From Treponema rectale (lineage in GTDB: Bacteria; Spirochaetota; Spirochaetia; Treponematales; Treponemataceae): a stretch of 64,000 bases of DNA. Below are positions 8,968-17,240 of the stretch, piece after piece; position 1 is the first letter of the stretch; every line of letters starts with the position of its first letter. The position numbers and the translations under genes were made by a program. The stretch covers positions 701,816 through 765,815 of the forward strand of contig NZ_JACHFR010000002.1 in assembly GCF_014202035.1 (NCBI RefSeq), written 5' to 3'. Under the pieces are notes generated by a model, which worked only from the letters and a program-made list of their open reading frames with translations, was not told the DNA's origin and did not search any database.

Positions 8968-9299
8968 ACGCGACAGCGTTTACGCAGAAAAAAAGGGGCT
9001 GTCCAAAAAGTATGAGTCATTGCCGTGCTCGACACCCTGTCATTGCCGCAGTTGACAGCCTGTCATTGCCGCACTTGATGCGGCAATCTCATGCAGGGGG
9101 ATTTTCGGGTCGCGCCCGAAAATGACACTTATAAAAGTTGTTGACAGCCCGAAAATGACATTTATAAAAAGTTGTTGACAGCCTGAAAATGACACTTTTT
9201 GAACTTTTTGGTCATCCCTCGCAGTTGAGTATGAGTCATTGCCGTGCTCGACACGGCAATCTCTTGTATTGAGGGGATAGTACAACCCCTCAAAACGGC
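8964..9299. repeat. Hairpin and dispersed-repeat block, copy 2
   Basis: This 335-bp gene-free stretch begins with a hairpin over the permease stop codon. From 8995 it holds repeat units with arms ATTGCCGCA/TGCGGCAAT (9064-9086), ATTTTCGGG/CCCGAAAAT (9101-9123) and ATTGCCGTG/CACGGCAAT (9238-9260). It also has three half units of the form CTGTCAACAACTTTT...GTCATTTTC read on the minus strand. Read in reverse it matches 48067-48258 closely. The last unit (9269-9299: arms TTGAGGGG/CCCCTCAA, tail AACGGC) belongs to a second family also found at 27967-28112. Confidence 0.85.
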
Positions 9300-9302
9300 G
9301 GA

Positions 9303-10532
9303 TTACTTACTAATAGAAATCATTTCATCAATAAGCGGTTCAAACCACCAGCTGCAGTTTTTTCTGTTGAAGTAACCGTGACACTCACCGCTGTTAATAT
9401 CTCCGTACCCGCCGCTTGCAGTTGAGATATTCATATTATCCCAGAGAATTACAGGAACGGATGACTGCTTTGCTTTTTTATAATAGTATTTGACCCACTT
9501 AAGACGCTCTGCCGTATTGTTTTTATCAGAAGCACTTGCTTCACCCATAACGACACCGTAACCTTTTGAAACCCACTGACTTTTTAATAAACTGAATAAA
9601 TAAGAAATGTCATTTCCTTCATCGTCATCTTCAAAAGTGGAGTCTGCCGTTGTATTCATGCAGAAATCATAAGGACAGTAAGCGTGGACGGCGATTAATA
9701 ATTTATCAGCCGCACTGTCATTGGGAACAGTCCAGTTTACAGAATCGTAGGGAGAAGCAGCATAGTAAGGAACCATTATGAACCTGTCTGTGTTTTTTGA
9801 ACCGGAAGCCCTGATTGCATTTAAGGCAGCCTGATTGTAAGAAGAGATAACTTTATTCAGGTCAGAAATATTTTCTGGTGCTGTAAATCCGTCGTTTGCA
9901 GAATCTCTGTTCCGGGGTTCATTCAGCAGTTCAAATATAAGGTTCTGGTTGTACTCCTTAAAGTATTCGGCAACCTGTTTCCAGACTGCGGTAATATATT
10001 TTCTTGAAGTTTCCTGTTCTGCGGTATTTGTGTTTACTGTATAGCCGTAGGTTGTTGATAGTTTTGCTGATGTGAGATTGTCATGGTGAATGTTTATAAT
10101 TACATACATTCCTTCGTTTATGGCGTAGTCTGTGACTGTTTTTATCCTGCTAAGCCACTGAGGATCTATTGTAAGGTTTGAGTCTGTAATATGGTTGTGC
10201 CAGGATACAGGAATCCTTATTGTCTTAAAACCTTTTGCTGCTACTGCCTTTATCATGGACTGTGTTGTATACGGCATACCCCAGCTTGTTTCTGTGGATA
10301 CTCCTTTATTTTCTTTGCTGCCTTCTGACTGAGCATCAAAAGTATTTCCCAAGTTCCAGCCAGCCTGCATTTTTTTAGCAAACTGAATGCTTGTAGTTGA
10401 AGAAGAAACAGGCGTGTCTTCCGGAAGTTTAGAAGACTCCTGCTGAGGTTCTGCGTTTCCGAGACAGGCTGATAAAACAATTGCAGAAGATACAGTCAGC
10501 AGTGTTTTAATAAGTGCGGTTTTCTTTTTCAT
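9303..10532 (-). CDS. GH5 endo-beta-glucanase lipoprotein, copy 2
   Basis: The product of 409 aa is a lipoprotein with lipobox VLSAC followed by a Ser/Thr-rich linker and a GH5 domain. Motifs are GWNLGNTFDA, TIRIPVSW, NIHHDN, FELLNEPR with the acid/base glutamate, and VVMGEAS with the nucleophile. It is a paralogue of the GH5 at 120-1277, but membrane-anchored rather than simply secreted. I chose the ATG at 10532 because it has a GGAG site and starts the signal peptide; the longer reading frame to 10604 would bury the signal. It follows the GH16 gene and may be read through from it. Confidence 0.92.
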   Translation of the reverse strand: MKKKTALIKTLLTVSSAIVLSACLGNAEPQQESSKLPEDTPVSSSTTSIQFAKKMQAGWNLGNTFDAQSEGSKENKGVSTETSWGMPYTTQSMIKAVAAKGFKTIRIPVSWHNHITDSNLTIDPQWLSRIKTVTDYAINEGMYVIINIHHDNLTSAKLSTTYGYTVNTNTAEQETSRKYITAVWKQVAEYFKEYNQNLIFELLNEPRNRDSANDGFTAPENISDLNKVISSYNQAALNAIRASGSKNTDRFIMVPYYAASPYDSVNWTVPNDSAADKLLIAVHAYCPYDFCMNTTADSTFEDDDEGNDISYLFSLLKSQWVSKGYGVVMGEASASDKNNTAERLKWVKYYYKKAKQSSVPVILWDNMNISTASGGYGDINSGECHGYFNRKNCSWWFEPLIDEMISISK

Positions 10533-10574
10533 TTTAATCTCCAGATTCTTCAAGATGACTGTCAATTTGAAATA

Positions 10575-10614
10575 AATAAACGGGATGATGTTTGAATGTA
10601 TCATCCCGTTTATT
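10575..10614 (-). terminator. Hairpin between GH16 and GH5 genes
   Basis: Fifteen-base perfect arms (starting AATAAACGGG) with a 10-base loop lie 30 bp after the GH16 stop. The trailing run is only moderately T-rich (TTTATTTATTTC), so this may be a partial terminator or an mRNA stabiliser between two co-transcribed genes. Confidence 0.65.
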
Positions 10615-10643
10615 AACAGATTTATATTTTTTCTGCTGAAAAA

Positions 10644-12950
10644 TTACTTTTTCTTTTCCTGAGTTTCAATTTCTTCGACACGGATGTCATCAAAAACAAT
10701 TGTATGCTTTTTATTTATGATTTTGTCAGAAACTGCACCCATGGAAATCGTAAAGATTACATTCGGATCAGAATCTCCTCCCATTACGAAGGTCCATTCA
10801 TAATCTTTAAACTCTTTTCCGACTTCAAAGCGAAGTGTGTTTGAATACGGGAACCAGTTGTCATCTTTTGAACCGTCTCTCTGAAGAGCAAGCATGATTG
10901 TGCGGTCAAGGTCTGATTTTGCCTTAAGTGAAATCTTGTATTTCTTTCCTTTTTCAAGAAGACAGCCGTTCTGCTTAAGCTGAATCATCCAGTCAAGGTT
11001 TCCTGTTTTTTCAATGGTTACGCTTGCCTGTTTTGATTCTCCGCTCTGGATTACCTCGCATGCAGCACTTGAGTTCTGATGGGCATATAATTCCCAGCCG
11101 GTAAGTTTGCGTTCAAAACTTCCGTTTGCAATAACTGCATTTTCTTTTACATAAACATTGTCTACGTAAAGCGTCTGGCCGTCACTTCCAAGAAGAAGCT
11201 CGAAGTCAATTTCGCAGTCCTTTTCCGGTGCAAGTGTCCACTGATAATGACCTGGTAATGCAGGCTTTCCTTTTTTTGAAGAAGAAGGAAGCGGCATGAT
11301 GCGTTCAGTTTTTGTGATTCCTGCAAAACGGGCGGTGATGGTTGTTGTTTTAGATGAATAAGCATCAAATTTTACAACATAAGTTTTTCCGCCTTCAAGT
11401 TTAAGGCCTGTTTGTTTTATGATGACATCTTCAGGTTTTGCTTTTTTAGGAGAAGTTACGCAAAGCATTCTAGCCCTGTCTTTTGTAACTTTGATTTCTG
11501 CATTTACTTTGTTTTCAATTGTCCATTCGCCAAGACGGTTTTTTCCTTCCTGAAACTGTCCGTTATAGATGTAGTTTCCGTCAGGAAGACTTCCTTTTCC
11601 AAGAGCAGCATAGTCAATCTCTCCGATTTTTTCGAGGCGAACGTTTGCGATGTGAATTGTTGCCGTTGAATCCTGTGCACCGCAGTTGTATTCAATACGG
11701 CAGGCCGGATCAGAATCAGCTTCCATTTCGAATTCCCATGAGAAGTGCTGGGATTTAGTTGTAAGCTTAACTTTTACATCTCCAAAGCGGCGTTCGTAAC
11801 TATTGTTAGGTGCGCTGATGCCGGTAATCATTGTGCGTGGTGAATCAGCCCATGCATCAAATGAATAGCGGTATTTGAATCCCATGTTAAGAGGTACATT
11901 CGGCTGTACATACTGAATTGAATATTCAAGGGAACCTTCTTTTTCTGTTTTGATTGTATGGTTCTTTCCGTCAGTTTCAACAGATCCTACACCGCCTCCG
12001 GCTTTTAAGAATTCCCAGGCAGTCTTGTTTGTGGACACCATGTTTCCTGAACTGTCAGTTTTTGCAACAACAGGTGCGTGTTCCGGTTTATCAACATCTT
12101 CGTTGTAGGATTTTTTCTGATAAACCTTTACATAGTCAACGTACATTTTTGCATCATCGAGTTTCGGATCAAAGTTTGTCGTTTCATCAGGATATCCTAC
12201 CCAGCTTCCACCTACTGCAACGTTAAGAATTATGTAGAAAGGCTGATCGAATGGAGCAGGATAAGAAAGTTCTCCGAAACCAGGACGTTTTGTAAACCAG
12301 TCATTTACTTTTTTATAGAGCTTGCCGTCGCAGTACCATCGGATTTCCCCCGGTTCCCATTCAACTGCAAAAACATGGAATTCATCTGCAAAATTATGAG
12401 CTTCTTCTACTTCATAAGTTCCCTGCTGCATTGCATGTGGTTCTCCAAAGTGAAGTGTTCCGTAGAGTTTGTTTGTTTCGTGTCCCAGAACTTCCATGAT
12501 GTCTATTTCGCCGCATTTAGGCCACTGTCCGTAATAGGTTTCGTCTCCCGGCATCATCCAGAAGGCAGGAAGAAATCCAGGTCCCTTCGGAACTTTAAGC
12601 CGGGCTTCAAATCGTCCGTAAGTGAACTCATGCTTGCCCATTGTATTGATTCTTCCGGAAGTATATTCAACAGTTCCGTTTTTATTTTCTTTTTTCAGAG
12701 CCTGAATTACAAGGAAGCCGTCTTTTACGTAAGTATTTTTTGATGAATCATCGTAAGACTGAAGTTCTGCATTTACCCATCCAGGTTCATGGAATTCAAA
12801 ATTCCAGTCCTTCATGTTCAGTTTTTTTCCGCTGAAGTCTTCCTGCCATACAAGATCTGCGTCCGTGTACATTGACGTCTCCTGTGCGAATGCAAGTGTT
12901 CCGCATAAAATCGTACTGCACGCAAGCAAACCGATTTTATTGAATTTCAT
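10644..12950 (-). CDS. Secreted GH16 laminarinase with C-terminal carbohydrate-binding modules
   Basis: The product is 768 aa with a signal peptide ending around LAFAQE. Residues ~30-285 are a GH16 catalytic domain with the ExDxxE signature GEIDIMEVLGH (E148, D150, E153) plus AFWMMPGDE and EWEPGEIRWYCDG. The rest is three beta-sandwich segments of CBM4/9 type at about 310-440, 455-610 and 612-760, each ending in a VDNVYVKE or VFDDIRVEE style strand. It should cut internal beta-1,3 or mixed beta-1,3/1,4-glucan bonds outside the cell and supply the ABC importer. Start has an AAGGGGG site. An operator-like repeat lies 165 bp upstream. Confidence 0.95.
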   Translation of the reverse strand: MKFNKIGLLACSTILCGTLAFAQETSMYTDADLVWQEDFSGKKLNMKDWNFEFHEPGWVNAELQSYDDSSKNTYVKDGFLVIQALKKENKNGTVEYTSGRINTMGKHEFTYGRFEARLKVPKGPGFLPAFWMMPGDETYYGQWPKCGEIDIMEVLGHETNKLYGTLHFGEPHAMQQGTYEVEEAHNFADEFHVFAVEWEPGEIRWYCDGKLYKKVNDWFTKRPGFGELSYPAPFDQPFYIILNVAVGGSWVGYPDETTNFDPKLDDAKMYVDYVKVYQKKSYNEDVDKPEHAPVVAKTDSSGNMVSTNKTAWEFLKAGGGVGSVETDGKNHTIKTEKEGSLEYSIQYVQPNVPLNMGFKYRYSFDAWADSPRTMITGISAPNNSYERRFGDVKVKLTTKSQHFSWEFEMEADSDPACRIEYNCGAQDSTATIHIANVRLEKIGEIDYAALGKGSLPDGNYIYNGQFQEGKNRLGEWTIENKVNAEIKVTKDRARMLCVTSPKKAKPEDVIIKQTGLKLEGGKTYVVKFDAYSSKTTTITARFAGITKTERIMPLPSSSKKGKPALPGHYQWTLAPEKDCEIDFELLLGSDGQTLYVDNVYVKENAVIANGSFERKLTGWELYAHQNSSAACEVIQSGESKQASVTIEKTGNLDWMIQLKQNGCLLEKGKKYKISLKAKSDLDRTIMLALQRDGSKDDNWFPYSNTLRFEVGKEFKDYEWTFVMGGDSDPNVIFTISMGAVSDKIINKKHTIVFDDIRVEEIETQEKKK

Positions 12951-13114
12951 TGTTCCCCCTTAAAAGCCTTTGTGGTAATCCTGTGACAGAAAGTCTCGGA
13001 CTTCAGCTGCAGGCTTTAGAAAGCAAGCTGCCGGTGATATCCCGCCACGTTTTTTTGATTTTGTGTTCGGAAATATTTTCCTATGATTAATTTTAAGTCG
13101 GATCTGTATGAAAA

Positions 13115-13140
13115 ATATCAGTTTTTTATGAATAATATTA
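13115..13140 (-). promoter_or_regulatory. 20-bp-phased operator-like repeat upstream of GH16
   Basis: On the minus strand TAATAT and TGATAT lie exactly 20 bp apart, with the same TTCATAAAAA spacer seen at 5659-5686. It sits in the 313-bp gap 12951-13263, which otherwise contains the terminator of the next gene and unremarkable AT-rich sequence. Confidence 0.6.
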
Positions 13141-13182
13141 AAATATTACTGGATGATTTGTATAGACAAAAAAAAATCTTGT

Positions 13183-13236
13183 AAAAAAAAGCCGCCGCAG
13201 CTGTTGAAGTTTTGATTCAAGACATTCTGCGGCGGC
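13183..13236 (-). terminator. Rho-independent terminator of the lipoprotein gene
   Basis: Perfect GC-rich arms GCCGCCGCAG/CTGCGGCGGC followed on the minus strand by eight T residues. It closes the minus-strand operon that ends at 13264. Confidence 0.92.
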
Positions 13237-13263
13237 AAGGGGTTTACTTTTTAGAAAAGAAGC

Positions 13264-14664
13264 TTACTTTGTTCTTGTGATTGTGAATTCAGTAAGTGTC
13301 AGGGTTTTTGCAGTACATTCTGCATCGTTATTTCCGATTACAAACATGAAGTCGTCTGCTGTGTCTGAACCGAATGTGTATTCACCTGTAATTACAAATC
13401 CATCTGCTGTAAAATTTGCATTAATGGCTTCACCGAATCCACTCCACTCTGCTGTAAGGAACTGGATGTTTGCTTCAAAAGCTTCATTTGCTGTACCTTT
13501 CATTGTGATGGTGTAAGCTTCTCCTGCCTTTGCGCCTTCCGGAAGATATTTGCTTCCTGCCGGTGCAAACTGGATTCCGTGGCTTACTGCCGGGTCACCC
13601 CAAATATTCTGAGGAATGCTGATTGTAAGATCATCTCCGGCTGCTGTGTAAACTGTTGTTCCGATTGCCGGACGTTCATCTTCAGCAGGATCAGATGATT
13701 CGGCATAGGTAATTCCGGTAAGAATCTGTTTCTGCTGTTCTTCAATACACATTTCTTTCCAGTAGCTTACGGAAGGATCAGTATCAATGAGGTTACCCTG
13801 AATGATGTTTACTGCTTTTTCATCGTCTACGTTTGCAGTAATCTTGATGTAAATTGCATCGTTTTTTGTTACTTTGTAATCTGCAAAGAGAGGTACTTTT
13901 GCCTGGTAGTCAGTTCCGTAGCTGTTTTTAGGAAGAGTGATGTTTTTTGTATAATGTTTTGCTTCTCCGTCATTAATGATGTATTCAATGTCTACATTAG
14001 AAAGTGTAACGCTCTTGTTTAAGGTTGTTTCTTCATAGTTGAGTACCAGCTCTACAGAGCCTTCTGCCGCACCTGAACTCTGTGCCCAGAAAGTAAAGTA
14101 ACCGTCTTTTGCTTCAGGTTCAGTAAGTTCGATGTCATCATCAGGATCAGCTACAGGATCACCGAGGTTTGTGATGCCAATCTTTTTAAGAATAAAGTTT
14201 CCGCGGATTCCAAATCCGTTTTTAAGAATTTTAAGGCTTTCTTCAGTTACTACAAAATAATAAATACCTTTTTCTGCAGCACCGTTTAATGTTTCGTAAA
14301 CACCTGGATGATCTGCATTTTCTTTAACAGGAAGTTTTGTACCTTTTTGGTTGTAGTATTCTTCTACATTACAGTCAGACCATCCTGAAGCAACCATGAA
14401 CTTTGCATATTCACCGTTGATGTCGATTTCGAAAATAACTTTTGATCCGACCTGAAGGCGGGAAGCATAATCTTTTGGAATGTTGATTTCTTCACCCCAG
14501 CTTGTTTTAACATCTGCCGGTTTTTCCAGTATGGTTGCACCTTCCCAGATTGAATCAACAGGTTCAACATAGTCAGGGTCTTCTCCTCCTCCGCAGGAAA
14601 CAAATCCGCCAAGTACAGCTGCCATTGAGGCAACAGCCATGATTTTACGTAAAATCTTTTTCAT
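13264..14664 (-). CDS. Lipoprotein with predicted beta-sandwich domains
   Basis: The 466-aa product has a lipoprotein signal (lipobox GGFVSC) followed by a Gly/Glu/Asp stretch and about three beta-rich domains. The first (35-165) and last (330-466) read like carbohydrate-binding modules: alternating hydrophobic strands, a late strand FILKKIGI or LTLTEFTI, and a preceding GFGIRGN or FMFVIGNN turn. I do not recognise a named family. It ends the minus-strand polysaccharide cluster and its position suggests surface glycan binding, as accessory lipoproteins do in other glycan loci. It has an AGGAGG site. Confidence 0.75.
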   Translation of the reverse strand: MKKILRKIMAVASMAAVLGGFVSCGGGEDPDYVEPVDSIWEGATILEKPADVKTSWGEEINIPKDYASRLQVGSKVIFEIDINGEYAKFMVASGWSDCNVEEYYNQKGTKLPVKENADHPGVYETLNGAAEKGIYYFVVTEESLKILKNGFGIRGNFILKKIGITNLGDPVADPDDDIELTEPEAKDGYFTFWAQSSGAAEGSVELVLNYEETTLNKSVTLSNVDIEYIINDGEAKHYTKNITLPKNSYGTDYQAKVPLFADYKVTKNDAIYIKITANVDDEKAVNIIQGNLIDTDPSVSYWKEMCIEEQQKQILTGITYAESSDPAEDERPAIGTTVYTAAGDDLTISIPQNIWGDPAVSHGIQFAPAGSKYLPEGAKAGEAYTITMKGTANEAFEANIQFLTAEWSGFGEAINANFTADGFVITGEYTFGSDTADDFMFVIGNNDAECTAKTLTLTEFTITRTK

Positions 14665-14737
14665 ATTAGAATTCCTCCTTATTTATCTATGGGATTTCCC
14701 CACTTTTTGCTTTGTTAAAAAAATGTTTGAAACAGTT

Positions 14738-15898
14738 TTAGAACTCAATGCTTGCGCTGAATGGTACGGACCATGTAACGCGCTCAGATGTATCAGCTTT
14801 TGTATGAACATCGATTCTTGCACCGATATCAATATTTGCTTCTCCGATTTTGAATGCGCTTCCACCCTGAACTGTAAGTGCAAGACTGTCGCTTAAATTG
14901 TCATCAAGAGTAACTGCAGTACCGTCCATGCTCTTTACAAATACATAAGGTGTAACTTCATCAAGAAGACCGTATGTTCCCAGGTTGTATTCAGCTTTTG
15001 CAAGGAACTCAAGATAGCTCGGGTCTGTATCGTTTCCTGTAGTTCTTACGGTTACAGGAAGATGACCTGTAAGCTTGAGGGCATCAAGGGTATATTCAGC
15101 ATAAAGATCAATAGCTGTACCGTTCATTTCGTACTTATCCTTGCTGGCAATGTAATCGATTCCAAATACAGGCTGAATGAATGCGTAGAGATTGTCAGAT
15201 TCGTATCCTGCGCCGATGCGTGCTGTTTTCCAACTGTCCTTTCCGTTATCTCTGAAAGAGGCTTCAAAAGTAAAGGCATCTAAATTGTAACGTGCCGTGA
15301 TTCCCCATGGAGCATATACAGTATCTGCGTCTCCCTGTTTGGAGATTCCGCTGGAACCGATTCCAGGTGCTATTGCGGCAGATACAGTAAGTTCTTCAAA
15401 AGGAGTGTATGCAAGACTGAATCCCATTTCATCAACATCAGCATTTGTTATGTAGAAAGGAACTTTGTCTGCTGCACGGTCTGCAAAAGCAAACGGGTTT
15501 GCAACTTTTTCTTCATCAACGCGTTCTACAAAGAAGTCATCGATTCCTACATAGCCGAGGCGTACATTAAGTTCATCAACCGGCTTAAACCAGAGATAAG
15601 TATTGCGTGCACTTGCATTCCATCCGTCTTCTGCTTTTGAAGTACCTGTAAGTTCAAAGAAAAGCTCAAAGTGTGCGCCTGCAAGTCCTGCATCTACATC
15701 AATTTCGATTCCGTTTTTAGAATGGTCTTCAACGGCATCAAGGGCAAATACTTCATAGTTTGCATCAGCATCCTTCTGTTTTGATTCTTTTACGATGCTT
15801 CCTTCCATTGTAACTTTTGCTGTTGCTTCATATGCTGCGGCTGTCGACAGTACTGCTGCCGAAACTGCACATGCTGAAAGTAATTTTTTTATTTTCAT
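14738..15898 (-). CDS. Predicted outer-membrane beta-barrel protein A
   Basis: The 386-aa product has a signal peptide (MKIKKLLSACAVSAAVLSTA) followed by alternating amphipathic strands, many aromatic girdle residues and a C-terminal SFSASIEF strand ending in Phe. This is how porin-type barrels usually look. It is clearly paralogous to the next gene upstream: both contain ITARYN/Y, RDNGK(D/E)SWK, YAFIQP(V/C)FGIDY, DKYE and PVT(V/I)RTT at corresponding places. It may let oligosaccharides cross the outer membrane. No family name can be given from sequence alone. Confidence 0.75.
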   Translation of the reverse strand: MKIKKLLSACAVSAAVLSTAAAYEATAKVTMEGSIVKESKQKDADANYEVFALDAVEDHSKNGIEIDVDAGLAGAHFELFFELTGTSKAEDGWNASARNTYLWFKPVDELNVRLGYVGIDDFFVERVDEEKVANPFAFADRAADKVPFYITNADVDEMGFSLAYTPFEELTVSAAIAPGIGSSGISKQGDADTVYAPWGITARYNLDAFTFEASFRDNGKDSWKTARIGAGYESDNLYAFIQPVFGIDYIASKDKYEMNGTAIDLYAEYTLDALKLTGHLPVTVRTTGNDTDPSYLEFLAKAEYNLGTYGLLDEVTPYVFVKSMDGTAVTLDDNLSDSLALTVQGGSAFKIGEANIDIGARIDVHTKADTSERVTWSVPFSASIEF

Positions 15899-15937
15899 TT
15901 CTAATCCTCCGTGCTGGATATGCTGTTTGTCTTGAAT

Positions 15938-17146
15938 CTAGAATTTTATTTCTGCTGTAAAAGGAACCCGCCATTCAACGTCATTACAGAGATTTACATC
16001 TGTATAAAGTTTTGAATGAATGAGGAGTTCGTAACCTACTGAGAATTCACATGAACCGGCTTTAAATTCAATTCCCGGTGTGATGTCAAAGTTCATTGAA
16101 TCTGACAGTTCATCATTAAGACGGATGAAGGCATATTTGTTGTCACCGTCATGATTCATAGTTCCCACTTTTACAAATGGAGAGAAGTCATCCATGTTTC
16201 CGATTTTTCCCAGGTTGTATTTTGCCTGAAGGACATATTCAAGATAGCTCGGGTCATCATCTTTGTCCGTAGTGCGGATTGTTACAGGAACATGAGCGAT
16301 GAATGTCCAGGCGTCAAATTTGTATTCGCCGTAAAGATCAAGACAGATTCCTGACAGTTCGTATTTGTCCTTTTCTGTTTCGTAGTCAATTCCGAAGCAT
16401 GGCTGAATGAATGCGTAGATTCCGTTGGACTCATATCCTAAAGCGCAGCGGGCAACTTTCCAGCTTTCTTTTCCGTTGTCGCGGTAAGCTGCCTGAAAGC
16501 AGAGGTTTCCTGTGTAGTAGCGGGCTGTAATTCCCCATGCGTCGTAAGTGCTCTCGCTGTCACCGTCTTTACTCCAGAAGGCTTTTCCGAAAGTACCGGG
16601 AGTTCCCCAGCGTCTTGCAACTGCTCCCGTAAGAATCAGACCTTCCACAGCGCGGCTTTCAAAGCCGATACCCATCTCGTCTACGTCAGAGTTGTTTACA
16701 TATCCCGGGTGTTTTGACCAGTCGCGTTCGTTAAGGTTAAAAGGATTTCCTACTTTCCATTCGTCGATGCGTTCTTTGTAAAGCTGGTCGTTTCCTACAT
16801 AACCTGCAGTGATTTTTAGAGATTCCAGGGGTTTTACCCAGAGGTTTGAGCGCCTGAAAGAAACGTTTGAACCGGAATCGCTTTGAGTAGAAGAGTTGAC
16901 GGTATACCATAAGGCAAGTCTTCCGCCGAATGAACCTTCGCTGAATTCAAAAACTATGCCGTCATCATCTTTCTGGGCTTTTGAATTCAGTTTGAAGAAA
17001 TCATATTTTGCATCTTCATCATTTTTTTTAGTTCCCTCTGCAATGTTTCCTGTAAGTACGGTCCTTGCCTGTGTTGTAAGGGCAAAGGCTCCGCTGCATG
17101 CAGCTGTTATTGCGAGAGAAATACATAAAGCATTTTTGAATTTCAA
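15938..17146 (-). CDS. Predicted outer-membrane beta-barrel protein B
   Basis: The 402-aa product is a paralogue of its downstream neighbour, with signal peptide ending near GAFALTTQA, the same RDNGKESWK and YAFIQPCFGIDY blocks, and a terminal VPFTAEIKF strand ending in Phe. The start is TTG; no ATG or GTG fits, and an AAGGGGG ribosome site lies about 10 bases upstream. The 94-bp gap before it contains a lone TGATATTTTC. Tandem duplication within the cluster suggests two related pores, perhaps of different specificity. The role in glycan uptake is inference. Confidence 0.75.
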   Translation of the reverse strand: MKFKNALCISLAITAACSGAFALTTQARTVLTGNIAEGTKKNDEDAKYDFFKLNSKAQKDDDGIVFEFSEGSFGGRLALWYTVNSSTQSDSGSNVSFRRSNLWVKPLESLKITAGYVGNDQLYKERIDEWKVGNPFNLNERDWSKHPGYVNNSDVDEMGIGFESRAVEGLILTGAVARRWGTPGTFGKAFWSKDGDSESTYDAWGITARYYTGNLCFQAAYRDNGKESWKVARCALGYESNGIYAFIQPCFGIDYETEKDKYELSGICLDLYGEYKFDAWTFIAHVPVTIRTTDKDDDPSYLEYVLQAKYNLGKIGNMDDFSPFVKVGTMNHDGDNKYAFIRLNDELSDSMNFDITPGIEFKAGSCEFSVGYELLIHSKLYTDVNLCNDVEWRVPFTAEIKF

Positions 17147-17240
17147 TTCTTTATGTCCCCCTTTTTTATGTCTGAAAAAAATTATCAGCCCGAACTGTGG
17201 GGGAAAATATCATAAAGATGTTAAATATTATAAAATTTTA

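Noticed and set aside
8995-9264. CRISPR array
   Set aside because: The repeats are palindromic units of unequal spacing with no unique spacers of constant length, and no cas genes are nearby.
10533-10604. 24-residue extension of the second GH5 protein
   Set aside because: It overlaps the hairpin region and would place the lipoprotein signal internally.
12078-12743. 221-aa plus-strand frame opposite GH16
   Set aside because: Antisense shadow; the GH16 frame carries catalytic motifs.
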